Shown: in pieces, positions 1-11,998 of the stretch
Numbering within the stretch: the stretch's first letter is position 1
How the letters are laid out: the number at the start of each line of letters is the position of its first letter
Origin: Drosophila miranda
Lineage: Eukaryota; Arthropoda; Insecta; Diptera; Drosophilidae
DNA length: 64,000 nucleotides
Assembly (NCBI RefSeq): GCF_003369915.1
Contig: NC_046673.1
Coordinates: 24,543,718 to 24,607,717, forward strand
Reading direction: 5' to 3'
Program-made: the position numbers and the translations under genes
The notes under the pieces: generated by a model
The model's input: the letters and a program-made list of their open reading frames with translations, nothing else
Database searches by the model: none
What the model was told of the DNA's origin: nothing

Positions 1-1245
1 TCGACCTCATACTCAACAACAAAGTGCGCGAGAATTTCCAGATTCGTGCCAAGGTACAAAAGCAACGGCTTACATCCACAGAATCCCGTCTCTGAATACT
101 CCCTTCCTCCCTGTCTCCTTCTCTAGATCATTTCCTATGTCAGACAGTTCCTGGATCGCTTGGGCTTCCTGGAGATTGAGACGCCCATGATGAATATGGT
201 GGCCGGTGGGGCGACTGCCAAGCCCTTCGTCACGCATCACAACGAACTGAAGATGGACCTGTTCATGCGCATCGCCCCGGAGCTCTACCACAAGATGCTG
301 GTAGTTGGGGGGCTCGATCGCGTCTACGAGATTGGGCGGCAGTTCCGCAACGAGGGCATCGACCTCACCCACAACCCGGAGTTCACGACGTGCGAGTTCT
401 ACATGGCGTACGCGGACTACGCCGATGTGATGGACATCACCGAGCAGCTGATCTCCGGCATGGTCAAGTCGATCCGCGGCTCGTACAAGATCAAGTACCA
501 TCCGGAGGGACCCGAGGGGCCCGAGCAGGAGCTCGACTTCACGCCGCCCTTCAATCGCGTCTCGATGATCAAGACGCTCGAGGAGAAGCTCAAAGTGCAG
601 TTCCCCTCCGCGGAAACCTTCAACACGCGCGCGACTACCGACTTCCTCTCGCAGCTGTGCGTGAAGCACCAGGTCGAGTGCCCGGCCCCGCGCACTACCG
701 CCCGCCTGCTGGACAAGCTGGTCGGGGAGTTCATCGAGGAGGAGTGCATCAATCCTACGTTTATCTGCGAGCATCCACAAATCATGTCGCCGCTGGCCAA
801 GTACCATCGCAGCGCCCCCGGCCTTACCGAGCGCTTCGAGCTGTTCGTCGCCAAAAAGGAAATCTGCAACGCCTACACCGAGCTGAACGATCCCGTCGTC
901 CAGCGCGAACGCTTCGAGCAGCAGGCCAGCGACAAGGCGGCCGGCGATGACGAGGCTCAGATGGTCGACGAGAACTTCTGCACGGCCCTCGAATATGGCC
1001 TGCCACCCACTGGTGGCTTTGGCATGGGCATCGATCGACTGACCATGTTCCTCACCGACTCGAACAACATCAAGGTAAACGGCACTCATGCCCTCCCACT
1101 GAACACAGTTCTCTATTCTACTTTTCCATTCTTCACGTTTTAGGAGGTTCTCTTGTTCCCTGCCATGAAGCCGGAGGAGGCCAATCGCACAGCAGCATCA
1201 GCAGCAGGAGCAGCGGCCGAAACCACAGAGGCTGTCAAGCAGTAG
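1..1245 (+). CDS. LysRS: Lysyl-tRNA synthetase, C-terminal part (3' exons)
   Basis: Charges tRNA-Lys with lysine (class II aminoacyl-tRNA synthetase, cytosolic and/or mitochondrial). The gene enters from the left edge. Exons read as 1-53, 127-1074 and 1144-1245, with clean GT/AG introns of 73 and 69 nt. The translation carries the class IIb core: motif 2 (FRNEGID) near 350, the stretch [12 protein letters not shown] after it, and motif 3 (GFGMGIDRL) near 1020-1045 for ATP binding. The last exon encodes a short tail rich in Ala/Glu after LLFPAMKPE, typical of animal LysRS. The anticodon-binding domain and the start lie outside the window. Codons are strongly GC-ending, which creates a long antisense open frame that is not a gene. 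A poly(A) signal follows at 1353. The identification is very secure. Confidence 0.96.
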
Positions 1246-1352
1246 GATCTGGATCCGAGATGATCAGATGATCCGACGACTCAGTCGTAATGTACTTTTA
1301 CTTGTATTCTGGTCCCAGTTGTGCCCCTCTTAAGACCTTAACTTATTCAACG

Positions 1353-1358
1353 AATAAA
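1353..1358 (+). terminator. AATAAA poly(A) signal of LysRS
   Basis: A canonical AATAAA lies 108 nt after the LysRS stop codon, in AT-rich DNA, followed by a T-rich stretch. It is the only canonical signal close downstream of the stop. Confidence 0.6.
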
Positions 1359-1933
1359 CAAACACAAAATTTATTTCCCAAATTGGATTTCCTGCGTATT
1401 TTCCTCAGATCTTTATCTCTCTCTCTCTCTCTCCATCTGTGTTCTTCGTAGGCAGTGCCGTAGATTTATCTGAAACACTTTGGATTTTTTGTCTCACAAG
1501 GCCTCGGTCATCTTTTGCACCGGTTAGTGGGCTTATATTTAGGCTTTTAATGAATTTAAATGTTGCGATTTTGAGATGAACTCTGCTCTCCCAATCATTG
1601 CGAATGTCGAATGCCGAGGAAGAAGAAGAACTCCTTTATTTTGGAGTGCCTAATCTCCGAAATTCCATTAGTTTCTCCTGTTTCAGTGAAATCTCCTCCC
1701 AGTTAGAACTTGAGTCCTTGAGTCGAACAATTGTTCGATTGCACTCTCGTCCTTCATGCACTCAATATTTGATATCCGTGACAGATTCGTAGACATAGTA
1801 GATTATATAAAATATATTAGATTATATATCCCTTGCCATTATTATTTTCAAAAACGAATTTTCAACAACAGATCGTTTGAGATATCCTTCAAGAACAGAT
1901 TTAAAACAGTTTTTGGCTGCCAATTGTACCAAC
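1359..1933. other. Intergenic spacer, LysRS to tRNA-Glu
   Basis: No coding exon can be supported here. The stretch holds the end of the LysRS transcript, a short (CT)n run near 1418-1432 and AT-rich DNA. Short open frames lack splice or family support. Confidence 0.5.
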
Positions 1934-2005
1934 TCCCATATTGTCTAGTGGTTAGGATATCCGGCTCTCACCCGGAAGGCCCGGGTTCAATTCCCGGTAT
2001 GGGAA
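1934..2005 (+). tRNA. tRNA-Glu-CTC: tRNA-Glu (anticodon CTC)
   Basis: A 72-nt cloverleaf folds without gaps. The 7-bp acceptor stem is TCCCATA/TATGGGA with discriminator A. The D arm includes the A box. The anticodon stem TCCGG/CCGGA holds a seven-base loop with CTC, which reads GAG codons. The T arm carries GGTTCAATTCC as B box. An oligo-T stretch just downstream (around 2009-2027) serves as the Pol III terminator. There is no intron. Confidence 0.97.
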
Positions 2006-2889
2006 TAGTTTTCCGTTTTAGCTTTTTACTTAATCACTTATCAAGCATTCCAATTCCAATAGTGCACTTATTGCATGCATGCGTTTCAGCAGTATGCATT
2101 CAGGAGACATCCAGAAGCTAACGCACCAAAGCGACTTAGACTTAAGAATGGGCCATTCCGTAACATAATCGGAGATTGGCTTAAATCTTTCCCACCCCGT
2201 CCAAATGTTGGAGGAAGATCTGCAGGAATCGTATTTCTACTAATCGGTAATCGGGTGTCCATTTGGCCCTCGTGACCGTCAAACACAATGAATACAATGA
2301 TTTTCTAACTGAGATTTTACTGAACTTGAGCTTTCTTTCGCTTGGATATACAAAGGATGGGATACGTTAACGATAAACTGAACTTAACCTCTCCTTCTCG
2401 GGATTGACATAGGTTATAGGATGCATATATGTATATGTATATGCATATGTATATGTATATGTTAGATACATCTTTCTTACAAAGATCTTCACAGATTGAA
2501 CGTGTCGTTTGCCTCCGGACTCCATTTATCGCCATTTACTTACGGACTAGACCACATTTTGTTTTGTAATTTGAAATCAAATCAATACTTGTTTTCGTCT
2601 ATTCTTATATTCTATTATTATAATGTGTACTTCATTTGTATGTGTATGTGATTCGCGAGGCGATGCGCGTGCCATCCATCGTCGATTCCTGTTCCTGTTC
2701 CTTTTTCTATTCAGATGAACGAACGAGCCCTTACCCTTTTGATAATGGGTAGGAGAGAGATTTGCTATATGGAAATAAAAAACAATCTATTCTTACAGCT
2801 AAATGAATCATCGAACGTATGGAACGAACAGATCAGGAAGAGTGGAGACATTTGTTTTTGGCGTTTTTGGGGCGTGTTTTGGGGCCATT
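2006..2889. other. Spacer and probable 3' UTR of Set2
   Basis: This stretch lies between the tRNA-Glu terminator and the Set2 stop codon on the minus strand. It contains an ATGTATATG-type microsatellite near 2425-2461 and is otherwise AT-rich. The Set2 3' UTR must lie here, but no canonical AATAAA on the minus strand was found close to the stop. Nothing else is supported. Confidence 0.5.
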
Positions 2890-5800
2890 TTAGAGGAAGG
2901 CCTCGTCTGGGGGCATGACGTACACGCGGCCCTTCTTCAGCATGTACTGGTTGATGAATTCGTGCGACTTGTGCTTGACCGAATCGTTGCAGATCAAAGG
3001 ATGTCCGCTCATTTCGCAGTAGCGCATCTCCTTCGTGATGATATGCTCCGTCAGCTGAAGAAGGTAGAAGGAAGGGTTAAAGCCTTTGGGCAAGTCTTAA
3101 TGGAAATGCCATTTTCTTACCCGCTTAATCAGGAACTTGTAGGCCGCATCGCTGGTGATGCGACCCATCTGGCAGCTATCCTTGCGGAATGGACGCAGAA
3201 AGTCGGCCACATGTCCGCTTATTTCGAAGCGGAATTTCTCAACCGAGTCTCTTCCACTTTTTGAGCTATTCAGTAACCTAAGGGCAAGAAAATGCAATGG
3301 AATGGAATCAATGAACAAATCAATGGCCCAAGATGTTTGCATACATTTTCCGCTTGGGCGCGCGTCGGTCATGGCTGCGACTCTTTCTCTCTGGCAAGGC
3401 TCCAGCCGGCTTTTCCGGCGTGTGCGGTGGCAGCGGTGGCAACTTTCGCTTGATGGCACCCCCGTTGCCGCCTGTGACCAGCGTGGGGATCTGCTGGGGT
3501 TTGTTCAGACACGCCAGGGCATAGGCGCTGGTGCTGGGCTCCAGATCGAGCTCCGCCTCGAGTTCATCCACCTTTGAGGTGGCAAACAATGCCCCAGCCG
3601 ATCCATTAAAGCCATAGATGATGCCCTCCAAGGGTGGAGCATGGGCCGTGTCCGTGTCTTCGTCCGAGGAGTACAGATACCGAGGAGTGGACCAGGCCTC
3701 CGCATCTGTGCTCGCTTCGGAGCTGACGGCTACGGTGTCCGCGCTGGCGCGCTTCCGACGGTAGATCTCCTTGCGGCGGCGTATCTTCTCCTTATTCTCT
3801 TTGTATTTGCGTGACTCCAGCTGGTTGTAGAGCCGGTCCTCGTCCCGACGGGGGCTGATAACGCGCACGGAGCACAGTTTCTTGTGGCGTATCTCGCGGC
3901 GCTCCCGCACCTTCGTCTCGATATGCTGCGCCAGCGACTTGCTTGAGAGCGAGCCCACGTAGTCCGGGTCCACCGATATCAGCTCCTCGGCTAGCAGCGC
4001 CGGATCGAGCTCTTGCAGCGGCTGCTGCGGCTCCTCTTCTAGCAGCGTCTGGAGGCGCTGCTCGGGGCTGGGCGGCAGCCACTGCGGTATGCGATAGCGC
4101 AGATTGTAGTAGAAGATGTCTCCGTCGATGGTGCGGCTCCAGTGCCAGGAGGGCGGCAACGGATCCACGCTAGCCGGCAGCTTGTACTCCGCGGGCATCA
4201 TGTCCTGCTCGCTAATCTCCGGCGACGGAGCCAGGGCCAGGTCTGTGCGCAGGGGCGCCATCACGGGGGCATCCTCCGAGTTGAACCACTCGCCGGTCTC
4301 CGTGTTGTGGGAGAAGGGCAGCATTTTGGGATCCGTATTGATGTCCGCCCCAAAGTATTCGCAGCGCAGCTCGTGCTCGCGCCAGTCCTCGCTGCATACA
4401 CGCTTCTCGGCCTCATCCTGGGCCACCTGTACACGAGATTAAAGGATTTATTTTTAAGATATTGCCATGGATATTCCTGCAGTACTTTATCATCGTTCCC
4501 GGTATCCGGTATCAGATCACCGGTATCATCCGGAATCTCCTCTTTCAACAACCTCTTTATCTGTTGAACTTCCATTTCTCGGTTGCCTGTTCAGGCAGAG
4601 CTCTAATACATACCTTTCTTTCGAATAGGGATCGCCGCAGTTCCTTGGACAACGGGGCACCGCCACGACGAGGCTCCACTGTGGGTCCACTGTTGTCTGG
4701 GCGACGTCGCATCTCCGTGCGGGGCTGTCCTTCCGAGGGATTGCTGCTCTTCGGCTGTGTGGTGATGGTGCAGATGGTGTTGTTGCCGCTCATGCGACTC
4801 ATGGGCGGCTTCTGGTGCTGGCTGCTGTTGCGACTGCCGATCGTGTCCCGGCGGAAGCGGTCCTGACGGTAGCGGTCGGTGCTGCTGTCGCGAGCCGAGT
4901 CCTCCAGGGCGGAGGCGGCAGTCAAATGGTGGCTGGCCACATGCTTCTCGGTGGGCCGTTCACCAGTGCGATCCGCCTCGCGCTCGTGCTCCTTCATCTG
5001 CTCGATGCGCTCCCGCTTCGGAATGCGGAAGATCTCCGGCAGGCTGCTCCACTTGCTGATCAGTCCCTGCATCCGCTTGCGCAGGGCCGACTGCTCCGGA
5101 CTCCGCAGCTGCGACTGCTGCCCGGTCAGACCCGCGCTCCACTGTTGAACGCTCTGGTAGACGCGGCTCTCGTTCAGCATCGTCCGGTTCGGTATGGGCA
5201 GCGCCTCGAGGGCATCCAGGAGCGCTGTCCGCAACTGCTGCTCGTTCCCGTTCTCGCTGATCCAAGCGTGCAGCAGCCGCAGGCCGTGATAGTCCAGGAA
5301 GAGCCGGCGGCAGGGCAGCTCACCGCGGGTGAGCACCTGCAGCAGCTGGATGCGGGTCGGCAGGAGCTTGGCGCGCACCATGATCCGCGAGATGCGGAGC
5401 GTGTCCAACTGGTTCTTCAGGCCGCTGCGGCTGAGCAGCGAGAGCTGCTCCAGCACGTCTGGATCCTCAAGCATGGGATGGAATTTGTTGACCTTCGGCT
5501 TTGCCTTCTTCTCTGCAGAGGAGCCTCCGCCAGGTGTAGGCTTCAGCCAGCGTCCGGCCTTGAACTCGCGCTCCCGCTCCTTGGCTTTGGCCGCCGTCTC
5601 CCGCTTCTTGCGCTGCTCCTTGGAGCCCACAGCAGGCAGCTTCACTTTGAACTTGGAACTGCTAGTGGTCTTTGCTCTGCCCTTGCTCTTGCTCAGCTCT
5701 GGTCCCTCCGCCTCGGACTCTGCCTCTCCTCCGCTGTCCGAGTCCTCCGTCGCAAGTGCCGGCTCCGAGCTGTTCTCGTTCTTCTGCTCGCCCTCGTCCG

Positions 5801-8800
5801 ACTCTGGTTCGGTGCCGATCCAGCCGCGGCAGTTGGCCGCCTCACAGTAGCAGCGCTGGGCGTCTCGGCCGTACCGCTGGTACTGGTAGTCGAAGGTGAT
5901 CTCCTCGCCCGGCAGGATGTTCTTCAGGCTGAAGAAGCCGATGCGCAGCTCTCCGTTGACGGTCCACTTCTGGGTCTCCGCGTTCGGGTCGCAGCTGTGG
6001 TTGATGTACCGCGAGATGTTGCCCCGCATGGTGGCATCGATGATCGCCTCGCCCCGCAGCGCCATGAAGTAGTAGTGCCGGTTGCGGCCCTTCGAGTACC
6101 GATGCTGGCGTCGCTCGAACTCCTCGCTGTCGATGACCTCGCCCACGTACTCCATGATGAACTCCCCGGCGGGTATCTGCAGCTCCGCGGTGATGCCGCA
6201 GCCCTTCTTCTCGGTGCGGAAGACGCGGCAGGGCCAGCACTGGTGCAGCTGGAAGCGCTTGTTCGTGCACCGATCCCCGTTGGTGCACAGCGGGCCGCAC
6301 TCGATCATCAGCATCCGGTTGATGCAGCCCGCACCGCAGCACAGATGCCCCTGGGCCTCCTCGTCGCCCGTGAGGAAGCAGTCGCACTGCATTTCCGCGT
6401 TCTCCTGGCTCACCTGCCGCGCGCATCGGTAGTAGTTCTCGCGCAGCTGCTGGAACGTGAGCAGGCCCTCGCTGCGCAGGAACTGCTCGTTATGGGACTC
6501 CGTGTTGGCCAGCTCCGCCATCTGATCCTCCATGCTGATGGGGGGCGCACTGCTGGCCACGCCCCTGCCCTGGCTAGCCTTCGGCCCCTGCGGCTTCTGT
6601 TTAATCCGGTGCGAGCGTCGCACGCCTCCAGCGCTCACATCTTCATTGGAGCCCTGGAGCAGCTGTAGCTGCACAGGGGAGGAGTCCTCTCCTGTAGAAT
6701 TGGCCCTGGAGTTGACGCTGGCGCTGGGGCTGCCAACTGGCAAGGGCAAGGGCGAGGGCGAGGGCGAGCGTGTGACTGAAGGCGTCTCCATGCTGCTGAC
6801 GCTGGGCATTGGTTCCTGCATCTCCTGCTGCAGCTTCTGTGGCTCATTTGGCTGATCCTCGTCCTCATCGTGTTTGTAGTTCCGCTTCAGGAGATTCACC
6901 CCATCCTCGATGAATTTCACTATGTCCTTGAGCGTATCGGGCGGCTCCACCTCAGCGGCAGGAGCTGATGGCGGGGCAGCATATGTGGATGCAGGCAGCG
7001 CTTCAATTGGCGTTGCAGTCGAAGCTGTAGCTGCAGCTGAAGCCGGGGGCTGTACATCCCAGCGTTTGCCCTTGCCAACCGATGATTCCGTGGACTCTGA
7101 GTCCATGGCCTCCGTTTGTGTCTGCAGCAAGGGCAGGGCCAGAGTGGTCACCTGCTGCAGAGCCTGAGCATCGTCGCTGGCATTGGTGGCTGCCGTTGGC
7201 CTACGCTTCCTGCTGCTACTGGGTTCTGGCGACTCTTCTGCCCTCTTGGCTCCCGCCTTCGGGGCCCTGGGTTTCTTCGGTGTCAGGACCGCCTGCTTTG
7301 AGGGAGGAGTCGTAGCCGAGGGCACCGCTTTCTTGGGAAGCGCCCTATCTCGGGGGATAGGCATGAACATGGGTGTGGTTGTGGGTATGGGTATGGGGTC
7401 CGCGGGAGAGGCATTCCTGACTCGTGGATCGGCATTTCTCAGGGGGGAAGCTGCCGCAACACCAGCAGCCAGGACAGGCACAGGCACGAGCACAGGCACA
7501 GGCACAGGCTCTGCACAAATGGTGATCCTCCGGTGATGCTGATCCAACAACATCGGGGATCCCAATCCCGATCCCTGCTTCGATTGGGGGGTACCTCTTT
7601 TGGGGATGGGTACCTTTTCTGCTTTTTCAGCTTTTTGTGCTGGAGAGTCGTTTCTGCCACGTGCCATACCATCTGTATTTTTCTTGGTATTCATGGAATA
7701 ATTTTCCAGCAAAAGTTCCGGCGATCCTGTCCTGGGGGAGCCCTTCTTTTCGTTTGAGGATTGCAGCTCCGGTGTGGCGATTCTCGACTCCTGCATGGTC
7801 TTGCGCCTGGCATTGATCTTCTTTATCTTTGGCTCATGCGCAGGAGACGACGTCCTGGAGGCTGGCTTCGAGGAGGAAGTGCTGCTGCTGCTGCTGATGC
7901 TCCTGCTGGCGTCCCGAGTATCCTGGGAGTGCGAGTGTGAGGGCGTCTTCTGTTCTGTGTCCTGTTTGGGGGCTGCAGGCGACTGCGACAGTGGCAGTTT
8001 CCCTTCTGTTCGTGGAAGTTTCTCTGCTGGAGCACCAGCATCGCCTGCCCTCGAAGCGAAATCTTTGAAACATGCCTCTATCAGCTCCGGAGTGATGGCT
8101 CCGGCTGCTGCTGCACTGGGGTTCGTCCTAGGTTCCATCAGGGGGAGGCGGCTTATGTCGATCTTCTTTGCCAGTTTGGAGGAGCCACCACTCGCAGGCG
8201 ACGGATCTTTCGAGCGACAGGCTGGAGTGGAGCTGCCTCGTGACCCATCCCCGTCCGATGGGGACTGCTCTCGGGGGGAGGATGGCTTCGATTGCGTCTC
8301 CCTGGAGTCAGAGGGGGAGCCGTGATTTAAAGATGTGCGATCGATGGTTGTGAAGCGTCGCGATCGTATGGTTCGGGCAACCGACTCGCCGGAGACGGGC
8401 GAGGAGCACTCAGAAGTGGTGGGGCATCGCTTTTTCTGTGGATTCACATAGGAGTCGGCCTGGCCGAGCAGCTGCTCGAAGGAGGGGCGTGCCCCTTTGG
8501 GATTGGCATTCGACGACGGACGATCGATGGTTGTGAGGCGTCGCAATGGCATAGCCCTCCCCTGCGACTCCTGTTTGGGTCCCATCGGAACCGGAGCAGG
8601 AGACGCAGCAGGAGACGGAGCAGGAGATGGAGCAGGAGACGGAGACTGTGGCCTGGGGGATGTTCTGTTGACGGCGCCGCTCTCATCTTTCCTGGAATCT
8701 GCTCGTTCCAGCAATTCCCCGGAGGAGCGCGACTTGCGTATGTTTTTGGTGAGATTCGCAGGAGAAAGCGTCCCTCCTGGTGATGCCGTCTTTCGTGTCA

Positions 8801-11800
8801 GAGACTCCACCGAGGAGGAGGCAGAAGAGGACCTGCCGCCAATAGTGGGACGTCTCTTCATGGATGCCTTCGAGGCAGGAGATGGCGTCTCCCCAGATGC
8901 TGTCTTTCCCTCGTCTTTCTTGGAGTCTTTTTGGACCAGTGATTCGACGAAGGAGGACAGGAAACCCTCGGAAATAGTGGGACGTCGTTTAACGGATGCA
9001 TTGGATGCCGCAGGTGATGGTTTCCTTGTCTCATATTTAGAGAATTCACCGGAGGAGGCGCCGCGAATGCCGCCGTCGCTGGAAGTTGCATTCGACGACG
9101 GCCGATCGATGGTAGTGAAGCGTCGCGATGGCATCGGTTTTCCCTTCTTTGGTAAAGCACCAGGAGACTCTCTTTTGGCCTCGTCTTTCCTGGAATCGGA
9201 GGGTGAAGCAGAGGGGGAGGACGAGACTGCCGAGCAGCGGACTTTTCGTTTCGATTTGTGTTTCCCCTCTTCATCGGCAGCGGAATGTGGCAGCTCGGAA
9301 GTGGTGGTGAGACGTCCCTTTGGATTTGCTGTGGCACTCTCACTCCCCTTCTTGCCTGCACTCGATTCAGGCGTCTCCTCCTTGGACTGCTTGGCCTGCT
9401 CGGAAAAGGAGGAGTACTCCTCTTCGCCCTCCAGATCGTCGTTACGGGAGCTGGGTCGCCCAATGGCGTCACTCTTCCTGTTGTGCCCATTCGCAAGGGG
9501 CTTCATATCGTTCAAGGGGTTGTGGGAGTTGTTCGTCGACTCCAGCCATTCTTCGCCAGTCGATGGAATGGGGGGCGACCCCTTCTTGGCCTCCAGCTTG
9601 ACCTTCATGTGCGTATCCTCGCGCAGCGGCTGGGCATTAGCAGTATCCAGGGCCTGGAATATGACATTGCACCCGACGAAGCCGAAGGCAGACGACGCTT
9701 CCGTGCCCTCAGGAATGTGAATGGCAATGGGAGTGGCAGTGGGACTCGGATTCAGACTGGCATGGAAGGAGTGTCTGCTGCTGCTGCTTGGACTTCCTAC
9801 GCTCTGCTCTGCTTTGGCAGGCCCTTTGATGGGGGATACCTTTTCATTTTCTTTTAGTGCCTCTTCTGCAGGGGGCTCCTCTACGGCTGGGCTCTTGGCT
9901 GCATGTGTTGGCTTTGACATGGATTTCATTGCGATTTCTATTAGAATTGTATCCTCTGGCAGACCAACTTCCTTCTCCTTCTCCTTATTCTTTTCCTCTT
10001 GCAGCGGCAACTGTGGCAGTGTCTTCAGTGTCTTTGAAGATTCGATTTGTAATGAGATCTCTGGCTGTGGCTCTGGCATGGCCTTCATTGGGATTGGGAT
10101 TGGGATTGGGTTGGGGATAATCACATCCTCGAGTATATCTGGTTCTTGTGGATCTGGTGGCACATCCACATTCACGTTGGACTGCTCTGTGGTGGCCTCC
10201 TCTTTCGCCGCCTCAACTTCAAAAAGGATGATCGCCTGCTGCGGTTCCTCCTTTGGCAGGACTCTGGTGCTGGTGCTGGCGTTGGTGCTGGCGCTAGTGC
10301 TGGTTCTATGGCTTTTCTCCTGGGACTCTTTCAATGTGACTTCAGTGGCGACCGCATCCTCCTGATGCTCCGAAATGAGGGTAGCCTCTGCTGCAGTGGC
10401 TTCCGACTTGGACTCCGTCGCCGTAAAGACCAGCCCATCCAGCTCAATGACATTCACTTGCACTTCGTCCTTCATCTCCTCCTCAATGACCATCTCGTAC
10501 TCCCCCTGGATTCCCTGCTCCTCTTGGCTCTCCTCTATCAAGTCAATCAGCGTGTGCTCCTCCTCTTCGCCCTCGTCTGACTCTGCTTTGAGGAAGATCT
10601 GCTCGCTGCTTGCGGCTATCTCGGCGAATTTCTCCTCGAGGGTCTTGCCCGCGTGGCTGCTGCTGCTGCTGCAGTCTGCCTCCGTTTTGGCAGTTCGCTT
10701 GCTGCGACGCGTCGCCATCAGAGAGGCCGGAGAGGTCTCCGCCTCGTCTGCATCCTCGTCGTCAAAGAACCAGAGGTTGCGCGACCCCTTAGTGATCTCC
10801 ATCATTAAATTACGCACTTCATGATCGTGCTCCTGTTCAGGCTCCTGCTCTTCCTGTTGCTCAATCTCTGTCTCAATCTGTGGCTCTACCTTTAGCTCCA
10901 GCTTTAGCTTTGGCTCCTCCTGATTCTCCTCCTTCATTCGGGCCGTCACTTCCTTGCCCGTGTCGATCTCCGTGAAGATTATCTGAGAGTCCGAGGAGTC
11001 GTCGTCGGCTGTGGGCATGGACACGGACATGGTCATCGGATCCCTCTTTGGCTGCTCATCGAAAGCGTTGTCGTCCTGCAGAACGGGAGAGGAGGCCGCG
11101 GAGGACGAGGAGCTGCTGACGTCCACAACAGTGTCGCCCAGAACGGTCGATGAGTCCCCCGAGTCCCACGATCCCTGGCGCTGCACAAAGTTCAATCGCT
11201 TTAGGGTCACCCTGCACTTTCGCCTGGAAGCCGTTGTCTCGTTGCTGTCCGTGCTGCCACCCCTGCTTCCAGTGCTCCCCGAGGAGGCACCTGTCGAATC
11301 CGAATCGGAGAAGCTTAAGCTTTGGCTTTGGCTGTGGCTGATTGTCTCCTCCAGTTTATTCTTAGTCCTGGGGCGTCCCCTGTGGGCGACTGGTGCTGAT
11401 GCGGATACTGCAGTCACTGTGGCAGTGGAGGCTGTCGATGGATTACAGCTGGACGACGGTTCGCTGTTTAGCTGGGCCACAATCAGGCTGGGTGTGCTCC
11501 GCGGCTTGACGAAGATCCCCAGGACAGGTGGCGGCGGTGGCAGTTTGGGCGGTGGACGTGTGCTCGGGAACATCGAAAACAGCCGATTGGCAGATGGAGG
11601 GAGCGTGGCTGCAGCAGCGGCTGTGGCAGGTGGTGCTACTGCTACTACTGCTGCTGTTGCTGCTGCTGCTGTGTCGGGCACATTGGAGTCGATGCGTCCC
11701 TCGATCTGGATCTTGGGTTCCTTGCGCAGGCAAAGCACGTCGCGCACATCGAATTTGCAGAACCGCTTGCGGGAGCTGCGGCGGATGCTGTTGGGCGAAC

Positions 11801-11963
11801 AGGGGCGCACCACCGATCCACCTACACCGGATGCATCTTGCAAATTCTGCAGGTCTGTATCGGGGGGCTGTGCCGGCTGTTCACGCTTTGGCGGCCGTCC
11901 GCGTCCCCGGCCCCGTGGGGTGGTAGGTACCGAGGTGCTGGGCATGGGATTGGGTTCGTCCAT
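2890..11963 (-). CDS. Set2: Set2-type histone H3K36 methyltransferase (AWS-SET-PostSET, WW, SRI)
   Basis: Places H3K36me3 co-transcriptionally on nucleosomes behind elongating RNA polymerase II. Exons (minus strand): 4614-11963, 3345-4426, 3121-3277, 2890-3054. All phases fit and give about 2917 residues. The N-terminal ~1800 residues are Ser/Glu/Lys-rich and disordered. The AWS domain starts near residue 1850 (cysteine-rich, CDCFLTGDEEA onwards). The SET domain follows with EYVGEVI, NISRYINHSCDPN and the GEEITFDYQY end. The PostSET has CYCEAANCRGWIG. A WW domain (LPPSWHWSRTIDGDIFYYN) lies near residue 2540. The C-terminal SRI domain, which binds phosphorylated Pol II CTD, spans exons 3-4 and has VKHKSHEFINQYM. 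The start is the first ATG after an acceptor (AG at 11999-12000), so a non-coding 5' exon lies upstream. The protein seems several hundred residues longer than I recall for D. melanogaster Set2. Confidence 0.95.
8340..9135 (-). repeat. Diverged repeats inside the Set2 coding exon (RRxTTID motif)
   Basis: Copies of a short coding repeat recur on the minus strand, giving RRFTTIDRPSSN, RRLTTIDRPSSN and RRFTTIDRTS. Related forms KRRPTISEG, KRRPTIGGR and KRCPTTSEC lie between them. At DNA level the three best copies share a recognisable block around 9104-9130, 8522-8550 and 8340-8366, so part of the disordered region grew by local duplication. The reading frame is kept throughout. Confidence 0.7.
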
Positions 11964-11998
11964 GAAGCCAGTGGGCACTGGATGGTGCCTGTGTCTGT

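Noticed and set aside
70-1089. Minus-strand open frame of 339 codons opposite LysRS
   Set aside because: It mirrors the LysRS exons, spans LysRS introns and is explained by GC-ending codons on the plus strand; no family resemblance.
4815-6668. Plus-strand open frame of 617 codons opposite Set2
   Set aside because: It is antisense to the SET-domain exon and reads as Leu/Ala/Val-rich low-complexity sequence caused by Set2 codon bias.
8497-9720. Plus-strand frame of 407 codons opposite the Set2 disordered region
   Set aside because: Shadow of the Set2 reading frame with no domain or splice support.
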